Assembly: GCA_016648135.1 (NCBI GenBank)
Contig: JADDOH010005117.1
Location: 62,001-126,000, forward strand
DNA: 64,000 bases
Direction: 5' to 3'
DNA from: Agrypnia vestita
Lineage: Eukaryota > Arthropoda > Insecta > Trichoptera > Phryganeidae
Both the position numbers and the translations under genes were made by a program. A model generated the notes under the pieces. The model was given only the letters and a program-made list of their open reading frames with translations, was not told the origin of the DNA and did not search any database. Positions 23,237 to 35,532 of the stretch are shown in pieces; the first letter of the stretch is position 1, and the number at the start of each line of letters is the position of its first letter.

Positions 23237-23575
23237 GTGTATAGTTTTCTGGGATATTCTGCCGTGTATATGTGACCTCTCTGGCCAAAGTTTCGGATCC
23301 CATTGCAGGGTCCACCACCAGGGCTGATGTGATGAGTGTGCGTTGAAGTGTAGGTTAAGTATTGCCTTGCAATACCGTACTGAAGTCAGGGTGTCTCCAA
23401 GTTTGTGTTATGTTAAGTGCTGGATTGCAGTACCGTGTCGAAAAGCAGGGTGTGTGTGTGTCTTGATGTAGTGTGTTGTGTATCTACTAACGGATGTCGG
23501 ACTGTGCGGATCGTGGATTTGATTTATTCTGCAACGCTGCAGAATATCCCAGAAAACTATACACAGAAGATTCTG
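23237..23575. repeat. Dispersed repeat E, second copy at 24720-24900
   Basis: Shared segments with 24720-24900 are GTGACCTCTCTGGCC, GATCCCATTGCAGG, CAGGGCTGATGTG and CAGAATATCCC. It ends in sequence continuous with the surrounding palindromic MITE, so it was probably inserted into it. Confidence 0.5.
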
Positions 23576-24319
23576 AACGGCCGTGAAAATCTAAGGACAT
23601 TTGTAAACTTTGATGTCGCTTAACTCCGTAACTGTCGGCATTTCATAGTGTAAATAATATTTTCTATTCAAAACTGTATGAACACGACTTCCCCGAAGTT
23701 TATACAAAGTGTTATGTTTTTATTAATAACTATTACTTGATCATAAAAAATATTTGAATATTTCACATCAACATACTGTTGCCAGTTGCTTTTGCTAGGT
23801 ACTATATGTTGAACGCTGCGGGCGATTTTTCCGTAAAATATATTATTTAATATAAAATAATTTATGACCAAAAAGGGAAGCGCTTTAACACGATACTGTC
23901 TAATATAAACGATTAACGCGAAAACGACATCACAGCCCTAGTATATGGATGGCGTTTTGCAGCGATGAGTCAACCCTTAAAATTCAATTAAAAAATCAAT
24001 AAGTCATATACTTACATTGTTTATAAAAATAGTTTAAGAAGTCTAGTATTTTGTAAAGTATTTTATTACCAATACCTTTGACGTTATATATTTCGGCTTT
24101 AGTTGAGTGTGGCTTAACACATTGTTGCAGAATACCTTTAATATAATATTTGCACTGATGAAAAATCATTTTTGCATTGTTTTATAAGTAAATTTACATT
24201 TCAAGCGTTTCTCCTAATATGTGTTTTATTTTAAGTTTTTATCACCTAGACCCATCTATGAAGTAAAACTATCGATCATTATTCTAGCCGTCTAGATATT
24301 CTGCCGTGTAATTTTTTCT

Positions 24320-24860
24320 GTTAATTTATTTATTGAAATTAACGGACATAGTCCAATAAAATATAATACATAACATGAACAACATAAAATACATAAAAAT
24401 AAAAGTTATAGCAATTTAAAAAAAAAAGTAAGGATAAATGAAAAGTACTAGCAAGATGGAAACAAGATCTAAATACATAAGAATAAAAGTTATAGCAATT
24501 TAAAAAAAACAAGGACAAATGAAAAATACTAACAAGATGGAGACAAAATATAGACTAATCAGAGATTGTTTGAATCTGGACAGACTTACACTGAAGAAGT
24601 CCAGATCCTGTCTTGAGTTTATAAGACGACATTACCGTGACATGGGAGCATGGAATCCATAATTGGTACTATGATGGCTAAATAACAACAGTTCATTATT
24701 TCTGTCTCTACGGGAAGGTCCATGTGACCTCTCTGGCCGAAGATTCTGATCCCATTGCAGGCTCCATTATCAGGGCTGATGTGTACCCTGCCAATGGACT
24801 CTGCAATGAGATTCAAAACGTCGGCCAGAGAGGTCACATATATACGGCAGAATATCCCGG
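24320..24860 (-). mobile_element. Probable LINE 3' end
   Basis: A - strand frame ends PVETEIMNCC...SMLPCHGNVVL-stop at 24619. It is followed by an A-rich region with an 84-bp direct duplication (AAAAGTTATAGCAATTT at 24401 and 24485) and an AATAAATAAATT tail near 24325-24340. No reverse-transcriptase motif is seen, so the class is unassigned. Confidence 0.4.
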
Positions 24861-26203
24861 AAAACTACACAGATGATTCTGAACGTCCGTGAAAACCTGA
24901 GAACATTTTTAAAACCTCTTTCAGATCCGGAAAACTTTTTTACAAATGATACACGTACCGATTACTATGTATCGATTATCTATGGGAATTATGGATTCTA
25001 TACAAGCACTTTGCATACTTTCACACATTTGCATATTGTCAGGGAAGTAGGTACATACAGGGCCACCATTATCGATGTTGTATGCACTTTACTGAATTCT
25101 GTTGCAACAGGCATGACCTTTCCACTTAAATACGTAATCCGATAGCAAATTCACAAGCGCCGTAGTATTTCCGGAGAAACGAGAAGAGATTGAGCATCTT
25201 ATTATCTTACATTCATAAAGAAAGAATCGTCGAAGTGTCTTTACATGCATTACAAAACAGAAAATAATATGGAGATAAACATTCGTGTGAATCTTGTATT
25301 ATTTTGTAAGTGTCTAATATCTCGCTCCCCGAATAGGTAGGTACAAGACTTATTTGAGTTGAGAATGTGATATTTGGTACATCGTTGGTTCTAATACGTA
25401 ATAAGAGATTATCTTTGTGTAAATTCCCATTATTGTTTTACAATGAAAAGTTTATCTTTAAATTGAGTGCAAAAAAAATATCTTTTGAAAAGTGCTTGTT
25501 TTGTTATGAAAAATTTGAAAATAATAATAATATTTTGTCATGTTGATATGCAAAATTATCACTTTTAATGTTTTTAGTACTGTTTGAAATATGAGAACAA
25601 AAAACTTTACACTCCATTGTCTCAGTAGACACATCGCTCAATTATTCTGGAATAAACTAAGCATTATTATAAAAGCTAAGATAAAAGTTTAAAATTATTT
25701 GTTTATTACTTTAAAAACGTATTTGTTAATTTATTTGCAGTAGTAATTAATTTTTATTTTGTAAGTAATTTAGCAGTAATTTAATAGTAAGGAAGTATAT
25801 AGAGTTATTTGGAAAACATTAATAATAGTTATGTAGATATGCGATATCTATGTTTGCATTTTTAAAAAATATTTATGACTTATTTTTTGTAAAATGTTGG
25901 ACTATCATTACAGTAACTTATATCGAATACGAAAAATTCATTCCCTTTAATACAAGTCAAATAAAATAATAAAAACCTTCGAACTCTAATTGGAAAACAT
26001 TTGAATTGGAATTTTTGCATGGTTTTAACATTTTATTTAACTTGTTTTGAAACGAATTAATTTTTCGTAATTGATATACGTTACTGTAATGATATTTCAA
26101 CGTTTTGTAAAAAAAGTCAGAAGTATTGAGAAAAAATTGCAATCTTTGATATTGCATAACTCCATATAGGTCATCGCTGCTTTAATATTTACGACTCATA
26201 ATA

Positions 26204-27476
26204 TTAGGTCCTTACATATGAAATTGGCGTTTTGCCGTACTGGTAAATTTGATCTCAAATATCTTCTCTTTGATTAAGAATTCCAAATTCAAATTTATAC
26301 AGCTATTTACTCATGTATTTGTGTTTTGAAAATTATAATTCATTTGTTTTTTCCTCAACTGTTTTTTTTCTTTGCGTCACTCAGTTTACAAAATGAAAAA
26401 CTTGAAATATCGCGTTATTTACGAGTACGAGCACCAGTGCTGCAGAAACGGCTCGAAGGATTAATGATGTGTATGGCGACGGTGCCGCAAAAGAAAACAC
26501 AGTGCGTTTTTGGTTCCAACGTTTTCGTTCTGGAAATTTCGACCTGCAGAACAAGCCCCGTGGACGGCCGGAGACCAAAGTTGATAATGAAGAATTGAAG
26601 GCTATTGTGGAAGCGGATCCATCGCAAACCACATCCGAGTTAGCTGCAGGCTGCGGTGTTAGTGATAAAACTGTTTTAATCCACTTGAAGCAAATTGGTA
26701 AGGTGAAAAAGCTTGAAAGGTGGGTACCTCACGAATTGAGTGAAGCAAATCAACAAACGCGCGTTGACTGCTGCGTTGCATTACTCAACCGGCACAATAA
26801 TGAAGGGATTTTAAATCGAATCATTACCTGTGATGAAAAGTGGATCCTGTACGATAATCGGAAGCGCTCATCGCAATGGCTGAACCCTGCCGAACCAGCC
26901 AAACCATGCCCAAGCGAAAATTGACTCCAAAAAAGTTACTTGTGAGCGTTTGGTGGACTAGTGCTGGTGTCGTTCACTACAGCTTTCTTAAATCTGGCCA
27001 GACGATTACGGCAGATGTCTATTGTCAGCAACTGCAAACCATGATGGAAAAGCTAGTTGCTAAACAACCGAGGCTGGTTAATTGCTCTAGGCCACTGCTG
27101 CTTCATGATAACGCTAGACCACACACTGCACAACAGATGGCTACCAAATTAGAGGAGCTTCAATTGGAATGTCTAAGACATCCACCGTACTCTCCGGACC
27201 TTTCCCCAACAGATTACCATTTTTTTCGAAATTTGGATAACTTTTTGCAAAGGAAAAAATTCAACTCCGATGGGGCGTCCAAACCTCCTTCAAAGATTTT
27301 ATTGATTCCCGTCCGAATGGTTTTTTTAGTAAAGGGATCGATGAACTACCTATGAGATGGCAAAAGTGCATAGATAGCAATGATACATACTTTGATTAAA
27401 TATATATATTATAATAAAAAAAAATCGGCTTTATGTTCCTCCATACTAAACACCAATTTCATATGTAAGGACCTAA
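26204..27476 (+). mobile_element. Mariner element, cecropia-like, nearly full length
   Basis: A 1273-bp element with inverted ends (TTAGGTCCTTACATATGAAA at the left, its complement at the right) and TA on both sides (26202-26203 and 27477-27478), the standard Tc1/mariner target duplication. The length and the single transposase match mariner. It lies inside an older palindromic MITE, so it inserted later. Confidence 0.93.
26393..27399 (+). pseudogene. Mariner transposase, frameshifted
   Basis: The reading frame starts MKNLKYRVIYEYE at 26393 and ends at the TAA at 27397-27399. It is broken by a frame change near 26455, another near 26920 and another near 27290. The helix-turn-helix region (about 26470-26730, with GKVKKLERWVPHEL), the first catalytic Asp in ITCDEKW, the second in LLHDNARPH and the third in SPTDYHFF, 34 residues on, are all readable, so the D,D34D triad was intact before the frame breaks. 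Sequence features such as WVPHEL and WILYDNR put it near the cecropia/Hsmar1 group. In its present form it cannot encode a full transposase. Confidence 0.92.
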
Positions 27477-27529
27477 TATTTACGAGGAACATAGTCCTGC
27501 GAGGTTATTAATGTTTTCCAAATAACCCT

Positions 27530-28608
27530 GTATATGTAGTGTAACTCTAACATCATCATAATAGAGAATTAGTAAAAATTTGACACAAATTCAAAATTTG
27601 AGAATTGAGATTTAGAAATATTTTTCTACTTCTATGTGCTTCTAATATAGTAATACTATTATATTAACGCAATCTAATTCTGTTAATGTTGCCTTTGATA
27701 TTACAGTTTGAAAATATTTAATGATCTGTATGGAATAAATGATTAGAGGTAAAAATGCTACTTTCAATATCAGGAGAATACAGCTGTTTGTTAAAGAAGC
27801 ATTTTATCAAAAGCATTATTTTAAAATCTCCGCTCTGGTTCTAAAATCACACATTTACAATTGACAGTTGAGATATTATCTCCATTTCTTATTTTTACCG
27901 TAAAATTGTTCCTCTCCCGTTGAGCATATTAATTAATCGGTCTTGATCTGGTGATTAATGTGATCTAAAAAACACAATATATAAAACAATACAAAACGGC
28001 GGTAATGAAACCTGTGTTTAAATTCCATACGGCCTTAGCCGCGGGCATTTTGCAAAGTCTGTAAATAAAAATGTAGTTCGTTCAACTCCAGGAACGGACT
28101 CCGTGGGGCAGTGTAAATGCAAATTTTTACATCTATTATTTTTGTAAACTGTAATTTAAATGTCAGTGGCTCATCGCTTTACAGTTACGTAATTTATTTT
28201 GGGATTTCTCCAAAATATACCAATAAGTCTGTTGAGTTTTTGTTATTATTAATTAAGAGTCATGTTGGAGTTCATTTTTTTGTATCCGAGGAGGCGTCGG
28301 TGATTTTTTTACACAGCACCGCATCAGAGAGACGTAAGGCACAAATTCTATTTGCAGGGGCGTGCACCGTGTACCCCATCTTATACGAGGTTGTAACATT
28401 CTCTAGCTGGACACCTAAGCTAAATACCTATCTATAAAGTTCAATAATATAAGTTTTACGAAAAGCCCAAAGCTTGAGACTTTAAGCTACCGCATCGAGC
28501 TTTATTACAACTTTTGTGACTTTAAGCACACACTTTATGCTTTAAGCTACTAGATAAAAACTTAAGTCGAACTTAGAACTTCGGAAGTATATTTACATGA
28601 AAGCTAAT
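27530..28608. other. Non-coding stretch, nothing recognised
   Basis: An AT-rich region with a 106-codon open frame at 28117-28437 that shows no family signature and no codon bias; it is probably chance. Confidence 0.5.
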
Positions 28609-29429
28609 ATTTTTTTTTTTTTTTTTTTTTTTTTTAAGAATTTTTATTTTCAAAATTGGCCAGTCGTGATCTATCTAGTGGTTAGGAAAATTCCCCCTCC
28701 ATTGTGTCCGTAGCTATCCAAAATTCTTTTGATACGCGGTGAGATTCGTATTCTTATTAACGCGACTAGACTAATATAGATCGAATTCTTACCTAACTAT
28801 GGAAATAACAAACGCACGTAACTAATCCGTACTCGTCCTTCTAGAAACCGCTCTAGAACTCTACAGTTTCGCCTATATGAGAGATAGCCGATATCGTCCA
28901 CGTCCGGAGTTGGCCTAAAAGCCAATTATATGCGGCGTAGCCTAGGTATAAACGCTAGTAGCAAAACTCCCTTACATTGAACCGCCATAACTATAATACC
29001 ATCGGGGTTAAAATACTGTAATATAAAACAATACAATCGTTGCCAAGTTAACGGCATACGCGAAAGATTCCGCCCGCATTGATTATCAACATCTCATAAT
29101 AGCAGCTTAGAACAGTGTCAGCACAACCACATGCGGCACCCATTTATGACAGATTTACAAGATATAATAGCATACGTTATATTCAAATCACAAGTAAGAA
29201 ACCTACCGATAGCGCGTCTCACGTTGTCCAATCTGCTCAATCTGTTCATAGTACATAGTAGGGGAAGACAAACATATATATATTCACAACAACTAGGCGC
29301 AACAGAGGCTCAGGGCAAGCTTTGTCTGACATTATCGCAGCCCGAGATTCTAAGGGAATGGAAGATACAGATTTGTAAGTGAAATTTAAGAAGTGTCTAA
29401 CCACTTCTGTTCAAACGTGGATTTTAGCT

Positions 29430-29470
29430 GCCCCCCCCCCCTGTAGGGGGGAGGGGGATGCGGCCCCAGA
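29430..29470. repeat. C-tract/G-tract hairpin
   Basis: A run of 12-13 C followed by TGTAGGGGGGAGGGGG gives a strong local hairpin and a G-rich - strand tract. Confidence 0.7.
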
Positions 29471-30159
29471 GCATCGCCGCATCCGGTGGTTAACTCCTGT
29501 TTAGACATAACCTCCCACACTAAGCTGCAGACCAAGATCAAGCCGAGACTCTATTGCTCCTGCTGGAATCCCCCGAAGTCCTCGCTTCCCGGCGACAAAC
29601 ATATCAGGAAGAAATCCCGCGTCTGATATTAAGGTTTGTATATTGTCCCGCGAGGCAGTCAAATTGACTGGTGTATAATGATGAGGATCCCACGTTGCGG
29701 CTACATGAGCCGGATTATTATGATGTTTACTGATGATTAAAGGGCTGAATGAACTAACTGGGTGACTGGAAAAGACTCTCCCTTGAGCGCGTCAGTCAGA
29801 GCCATGTTAGCATCGCCAAATATAGTTGATGTGATTGATCCCACGGTGTAGTCTTATTGACTAGAGATATTAAATGATGGTAAAACAGCATGATTATTAC
29901 AGTTGATTGTGTAGTTCCTGATATGTTTCTCGCTGGCCGGGAAGAGAGAACCCCGAAGGTCTCTGTCTACAGCAAGTTAGAAAAGGTGGTGACTGATGAG
30001 AATGATGGTGTTAGTAATGCCATCGCGCGCCTGAATGCGGTCCCGATCATAAAAATTGATTGTTAAACTGCTAACAGATCTCGTTCATTAAAGCGGCCCC
30101 GAGCATAAGTATTGACTGTCGAACTGCTACCTGCATCTTATAATTTCTCGTTCATGAGG

Positions 30160-31738
30160 AACGTCCTATCTCGTCCTTGAGTACGGAGTTATTACATTCA
30201 CATACATTCAGAACCAGAGCCCGAGCTCGTCGAGCCAAGGGGAGTGAAAGGACGTAGGGGCTTCTTCCCTCCGGCTGTGTTTGAGGCACGACGCTCTGGT
30301 CCGATTCGAAATGCTTCACCTTTGCTTGACTGAACACATTTTAACTGTGTGGAGGCTTTGCGCAATTCTACTTAGACCCACCCAGAGTGTCCCCGCAGTC
30401 CCGTTCATCCCCTGGATCGAGAACACGCACCCCGTCATTTGATCCCAGTTACATACAACTATCTGTATCGCGAGTGTATCTCTTTCTTCAATCCCCTTAA
30501 TTTGCTTCTCATAGTTGCTCGTCCATGCGGAACGCCCTGTCTCGTACGTTGATGAGGTCCCGAACGAAGGTTTTGATTGAGGTACGGCTACCTGAGTCTT
30601 TTGCTGACATTCATGAACATTCATATCCGGAATTCGAGCTCGTCGGGCCAAGGGAGTGAAAGAACGTAGGGGCTTCTTCCCTCCGGCTGTGTTTGAGGCA
30701 CGACGCTCTGGTCCGATTCGAAATGCTTCACCTTTGCTTGACTGAACACATTTTAACTGTGTGGAGGCTTTGCGCAATTCTACTTAGACCCACCCAGAGT
30801 GTCTCCGCAGTCCCGTTCATCCCCTGGACCGAGAACACGCACCCCGTCATTTGATCCCAGTTACATACAACTATCTGTATCGCGAGTGTATCTCTTTCTT
30901 CAATCCCCTTCATTTGCTTCTCATAGTTGCTCGTCCATGCGGAACGCCCTGTCTCGTACGTTGATGAGGTCCCGAACGAAGGTTTCGATTGAGGTACGGC
31001 TACCTGAGTCTTTTAGCTGACATTCATGAACATTCATATCCGGAATTCGAGCTCGTCGGGCCAAGGGAGTGAAAGAACGTAGGGGCTTCTTCCCTCCGGC
31101 TGTGTTTGAGGCACGACGCTCTGGTCCGATTCGAAATGCTTCACCTTTGCTTGACTGAACACATTTTAACTGTGTGGAGGCTTTGCGCAATTCTACTTAG
31201 ACCCACCCAGAGTGTCTCCGCAGTCCCGTTCATCCCCTGGACCGAGAACACGCACCCCGTCATTTGATCCCAGTTACATACAACTACCTGTATCGCGAGT
31301 GTATCTCTTCTTCAATCCCCTTCATTTGCTTCTCATAGTTGCTCGTCCTTGCGGAACGCCCTGTCTCGTACGTTGATGAGGTCCCGAACGAAGGTTTTGA
31401 TTGAGGTACGGCTACCTGAGTCTTTTAGCTAACATTCATGAACATTCATATCCGGAATTCGAGCTCGTCGGGCCAAGGGAGTGAAAGAACGTAGGGGCTT
31501 CTTCCCTCCGGCTGTGTTTGAGGCACGACGCTCTGGTCCGATTCGAAATGCTTCACCTTTGCTTGACTGAACACATTTTAACTGTGTGGAGGCTTTGCGC
31601 AATTCTACTTAGACCCACCCAGAGTGTCCCCGCAGTCCCGTTCATCCCCTGGACCGAGAACACGCACCCCGTCATTTGATCCCAGTTACATACAACTACC
31701 TGTATCGCGAGTGTATCTCATTCTTCAATCCCCTTCAC
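30160..31738 (-). repeat. 413-bp tandem array, about 3.8 copies
   Basis: CGAGCTCGTCG recurs at 30222, 30635, 31048 and 31460 (spacings 413, 413, 412). The first copy is diverged, the inner three are nearly identical, and the last stops at about 31738. Because 413 is not a multiple of three, one DNA segment is read in two frames within a single long - strand frame (RKASTQLKCVQSS and SLHTVKMCSVKQR), so the apparent 153-codon ORF is probably not a protein. High identity implies recent duplication or gene conversion. Confidence 0.9.
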
Positions 31739-32264
31739 TATTCCATTTATACAACAATCACGTGACTAACCTCGAGAGTCTAGCACCGGTAATAAGATCT
31801 CATTATGCTACGTTGGAAGTTAACATTGCATAACCGGACGGAATGCCTATTTCCCGCGATCATATTCAATTTGTAAAACGCAATAATATGTATTTATATA
31901 TGTTAGTAAAACGTTTGAAATGCAGAATGCACGTATGATGACCTCGCTTCTATCCTAAAGATAATTAAGATATAATCCCGACGTTACGTCCCGACATCAG
32001 TACTAATTTGTTTCCGCGTCCGTTACCGTCGAACTCTGAACCCACGTAATGAAATGAATAGTGACCATGAGACAATGACAAATTATATAGCACGAACATT
32101 CCATTTGATACACATAAGAAAACATCAGGAATAAATAATATCAAAGGTTCTTATCTTAGTTCTGTAGTTGGTCTGCTTCTGAGATGGCATCCTGATCCGA
32201 AGTAATATAACTCTCCAAAATTGAGCAATTACCAGCGCCTGTGTAGCCCTTCATTTCCCTTGTA

Positions 32265-33045
32265 TATATATTTTAATATCAGCGCCTGTAAAACTGTATT
32301 AGATCCTAGAAACAAGAAAACTATTCCCTCTACGCCGAGCACATACAGAACATAAACCCCTTCAATCTAGTTCATCCACGGTTATGCAAAAAGGCGAAAG
32401 AATAGTAATAGTAAAAGGTCCTTAACTGACAGAAGTTGAAGTTCTCTGCAAACTGTCCATATCTTATAGTGGCGCCTGTGTATTCCAATAACAACTTTCC
32501 AGTCATGTATTTAACATAACGTCCTCCTTGTGTGTATGTGTGCTGCAATATCTGTCATCCAGTTAGTGATTCCCAAAATAGTGTTTTCCTTGTATATATA
32601 TATATATATATTTCAATATCAGCACCTGTAAAACTGTATTAGATCCTAGAAACAAGAAAACTATTCCCTCTACGCCGAGCACATACAGGACATAAACCCC
32701 TTAAAACTAGTTCATCTACGCCGTACAATGATATCACATGCAGACATGACCAATATAATTACAAATATGCTTGCGTCCCGCCGACTGGACGCCTGTGTTT
32801 TCCAATAACAACTTTTCAGTCATGTATTTAACATAACGTCCTCCTTGTGTGTATGTGTGCTTCAATATCTTCCATCCAGTTAATGGTTCCCAAAATAGTG
32901 TTTTCCTTGTATATATATGTCAATATCAGCACCTGTAAACCTGTATTAGATCCTAGAAACAAGAAAACTATTCCCTCTACGCCAAGCACATACAGGACAT
33001 AAACCCCTTAAAACTAGTTCATCTACGCCGTATAGTGATATCACA
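32265..33045. repeat. Three long direct repeats, period about 310-340 bp
   Basis: The block CCTGTAAAACTGTATTAGAT ... CCCTCTACGCC ... ACATAAACCCCTT occurs at about 32285, 32625 and 32933. The linking block with GTCCTCCTTGTGTGTATGTG occurs at about 32520 and 32836. Confidence 0.85.
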
Positions 33046-33089
33046 AGCAGACATAAACAATACAATTACAAGTATGCTTGCGTTCTCCC

Positions 33090-33300
33090 CCACATTGGTG
33101 GAAATATTCGCATTCGTATTCACCGAATAGTTGGCCTGATATTCGTATTCATGAAGGTAGTATTCGTTGCATCAAGGTTATTATATTTACAAGTATGTTC
33201 AAGTTCCCCCACCTTGGTGGAAATATTCGCATTCGTATTCACCGAATAGTAGGCCTGATATTCGTATTCATGAAGGTAGTATTCGTTGCATCACTCTCGA
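33090..33300. repeat. 119-bp tandem duplication rich in CATTCGTATTC
   Basis: GGTGGAAATATTCGCATTCG occurs at 33097 and 33216. The inverse of its end (AACGAATACTAC) also occurs at about 13230-13255, so it is part of a dispersed family. Confidence 0.85.
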
Positions 33301-33404
33301 TAATAAAATCATATAGATAAATAATTACGGTAACTCATAAAAATATATGATATTACTTATATTAAACGAACAAAACAAAACAATCTGTCATATTAGTAAA
33401 TAAC

Positions 33405-33655
33405 GTGATCACGGAAGACCGAAGGTTAACTACCCCTGAACACACCGCGAACTGCCCACAATAGTGAATAATGTTCTAGAAAACATTTCAAATATCTAAT
33501 ATTGAATGAATAAAACAATGTCATATGAAAACTATCACGGTTACTGAAGACCGAAGGTTAACTACCCCTGATCAAACCGCGAACTGCCCACAATAATGGA
33601 AAATGTTGTAGAAACATTTCAAATATCTAATGTTGAATGAATAAAACAATGTGAC
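33405..33655. repeat. Tandem duplication, period about 131 bp
   Basis: GAAGACCGAAGGTTAACTAC occurs near 33414 and 33545, each followed by CCGCGAACTGCCCACAATA and AACATTTCAAATATCTAAT. Confidence 0.85.
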
Positions 33656-35351
33656 TATGAATAACAATCGCAATTAAGGAATATATACAATTCGAAACAC
33701 GTCTTTATAAGAACTTGATAGGAACAAATCGTGTTTTCAACGGTTGCCTAATGATACGCAATACAAACATGTAACGAGTTCAAATAAACCACACATTCAT
33801 GTTTTAATAAAATAAATATAAAATCCAGATGCATTTTTAAAATATATTGTTTGTAGGAAATTCCTCGCACGATTTGAATTTATAACACACTGACAATCGT
33901 GATATCAAAACCCCATAAATACTCCGATCCCAATTATTTCCAAACAATACAAATCACATAGAAATCCGTGTATTCAATCGCCAGTATAGATAACAAAGCA
34001 TTCTTTAGCATAATAATACATCCGCCCTGAAGAACCTCTCGTACATTCCGAACCTCGCGACATTGAATATGCATAATTATACTGAATTTTAAAACCCACA
34101 AACAAACCCGAAACACTTTTCGTCAGTAAGGTATTCCATTTTAAAGCCTTTATATCTTTGGTAATATATGAATATCGAATTTAAATGATTTTTCATATGA
34201 ACAGCGACAGAATTATATATTTCATAAGCGTTATGCAATAATTCACAGTCGCCACATTACGATTTCTAGTACATTAAATCCGAAGCGCGTATAGTAATAA
34301 TTATCACTAGGCCCAAAATACGTAACAAAACAACCCACAACATGTTTTAATAATTGTTACGATCCAGAAAGTTCTAAATTGAATACACGAAAAAGGCAAT
34401 AGAAATAAATAATATTGAAAATGCTTAGCTGTTCACTGTTCCAATTCTCTTTGAATTATTATCAACCTCTGGCTTTTTCCTCGATCCAGCCAAATTATCT
34501 TCCTTCCTGACTCTCCTCGACAAAGCCTCCGCCGACCTTCAAGCTGAAAACTCAAGTGCCGCTTTCTAATTTGTAACGCCTAACAATCGTCCCTATCTCG
34601 CGCCATCTTTGATTCCAACTCGCGTGTAAAAGTCAAAGTCTAACTCTAAAGACGCGTTTCATTGGTCAGATTCGGTGCTAACGCCCGCGTCTGTGATTGG
34701 ACATCTCGTTAAACAAAATAACATAAAGCCTGCTTTACACGCCCGCGTGCAGAGATAATAAAGCTCGTCCGCATCTACCTATCCGGCAAATATTTAATTA
34801 TAGAGTATTTAACGGTTTGTGAAGCTTCTCTTTATTATAAACTTTAGCAGATAGATATTTTCGTATAATTTTTCAGCAATGTCTATTTGAATAGGCCAAT
34901 ATCGTTACAGTACCATTGTGTAATATCACTGTAGCCGGAGCTTTCTGTCTTTCTTGTAGATTACGAGGACTAAAACTCTATAACTTAAAAAAAAAATTAA
35001 AAAATACACTAATGTTTAAAAATATTCGCATATTGACTTAGATATTTCACATTCAAAGCACACCAAAACGCAAGAAAGCAGAAAGACCAAATCTACTTAG
35101 CTCCATATATCTACAACAAAATACCAAAAAAGACAATAAACTGAATAAGAATTCAGAAAACAACTGACAGAAAGGCTAATGGGATAAGATAAACAGCAAT
35201 TTGAAATTATTGTTATAATAAATAAACACAAAAAATACAATAAAACATTAAATAATAATAAAAGAGCAAAATAATTGTGTGGTGATATTTTAATGTAATT
35301 CATAAAAATAAACTTTGTTTTCACCACTTCTGTATTGAAAAATATTAACAT

Positions 35352-35379
35352 GGTTCAGAGCTCATTGCCCTTTCGTCAG
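35352..35379 (-). ncRNA. Hammerhead-like core in the 3' region of a Penelope element
   Basis: The - strand reads CTGACGA, stem II AGGGC/GCUCU (loop AAUGA), then GAAC, so the last A of the GAAA box is changed to C. It lies about 155 nt past the stop of the GIY-YIG fragment and is followed by ATGTTAATATTTTTCAATA and GTGGTG, as in the other copies. Confidence 0.45.
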
Positions 35380-35532
35380 GATACAATTGTGTATTAACAA
35401 AATAAATAAAAAAACATCGAAGTATTGACAACCAAAATATAAAAATTATAAATGGGAAATGAATAATAATGAAGTACCTCCTACAACCTACAAAGTACAT
35501 GAAACCAAATTAAAACTATTTGTAAAAAGGAC

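Larger units (their letters stand above)
22763..23715. mobile_element. Palindromic MITE (GTGTCTCATAG family) with nested insertions
   Basis: The left arm GTGTCTCGTAGCTAGTAGC continues through TTGAATAGAAAATATT and GTCGACAGTTACG. Inverted counterparts of the arm lie at about 23600-23715. Between the arms sit a 225-bp MITE (22942-23166) and a second repeat (about 23237-23575). Confidence 0.5.
25801..27529. mobile_element. Palindromic MITE interrupted by a mariner
   Basis: The ends GTTATTTGGAAAACATTAAT (25804) and its complement (27505-27524) are inverted. Internal segments (CATTACAGTAAC, TACAAGTCAAATAAAAT, TTTTGTAAAA) match the GGGTGTCTCATAG-family interior at 55.2-55.6 kb. Removing the mariner at 26204-27476 leaves an element of about 450 bp, close to the intact 419-bp relative. 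Confidence 0.65.
28609..34870 (-). mobile_element. Large ORF-less poly(A) retroelement or composite repeat
   Basis: A run of about 28 T at 28609-28636 is preceded, on the - strand, by AATAAA 11-16 nt upstream, so it is the poly(A) tail of a - strand retrocopy. Upstream (higher coordinates) base composition is more balanced than in the flanks as far as about 34.8 kb. The stretch holds the 413-bp tandem array and three other tandem blocks. No reverse-transcriptase, gag or endonuclease motif was found. The 5' limit is a guess from composition. Confidence 0.4.

Noticed and set aside
26326..26632. Short + and - frames over the mariner 5' part
   Set aside because: They overlap the transposase frame and are its shadows or its frameshifted start.
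28117..28437. 106-codon + frame as a host exon
   Set aside because: No splice-site logic, domain or homologous partner. It lies between transposons.
30316..30777. 153-codon open frame in the 413-bp array
   Set aside because: It runs through more than one repeat unit, so the same DNA is read in two frames, and it has no known domain. It is more likely a by-product of repeat structure.
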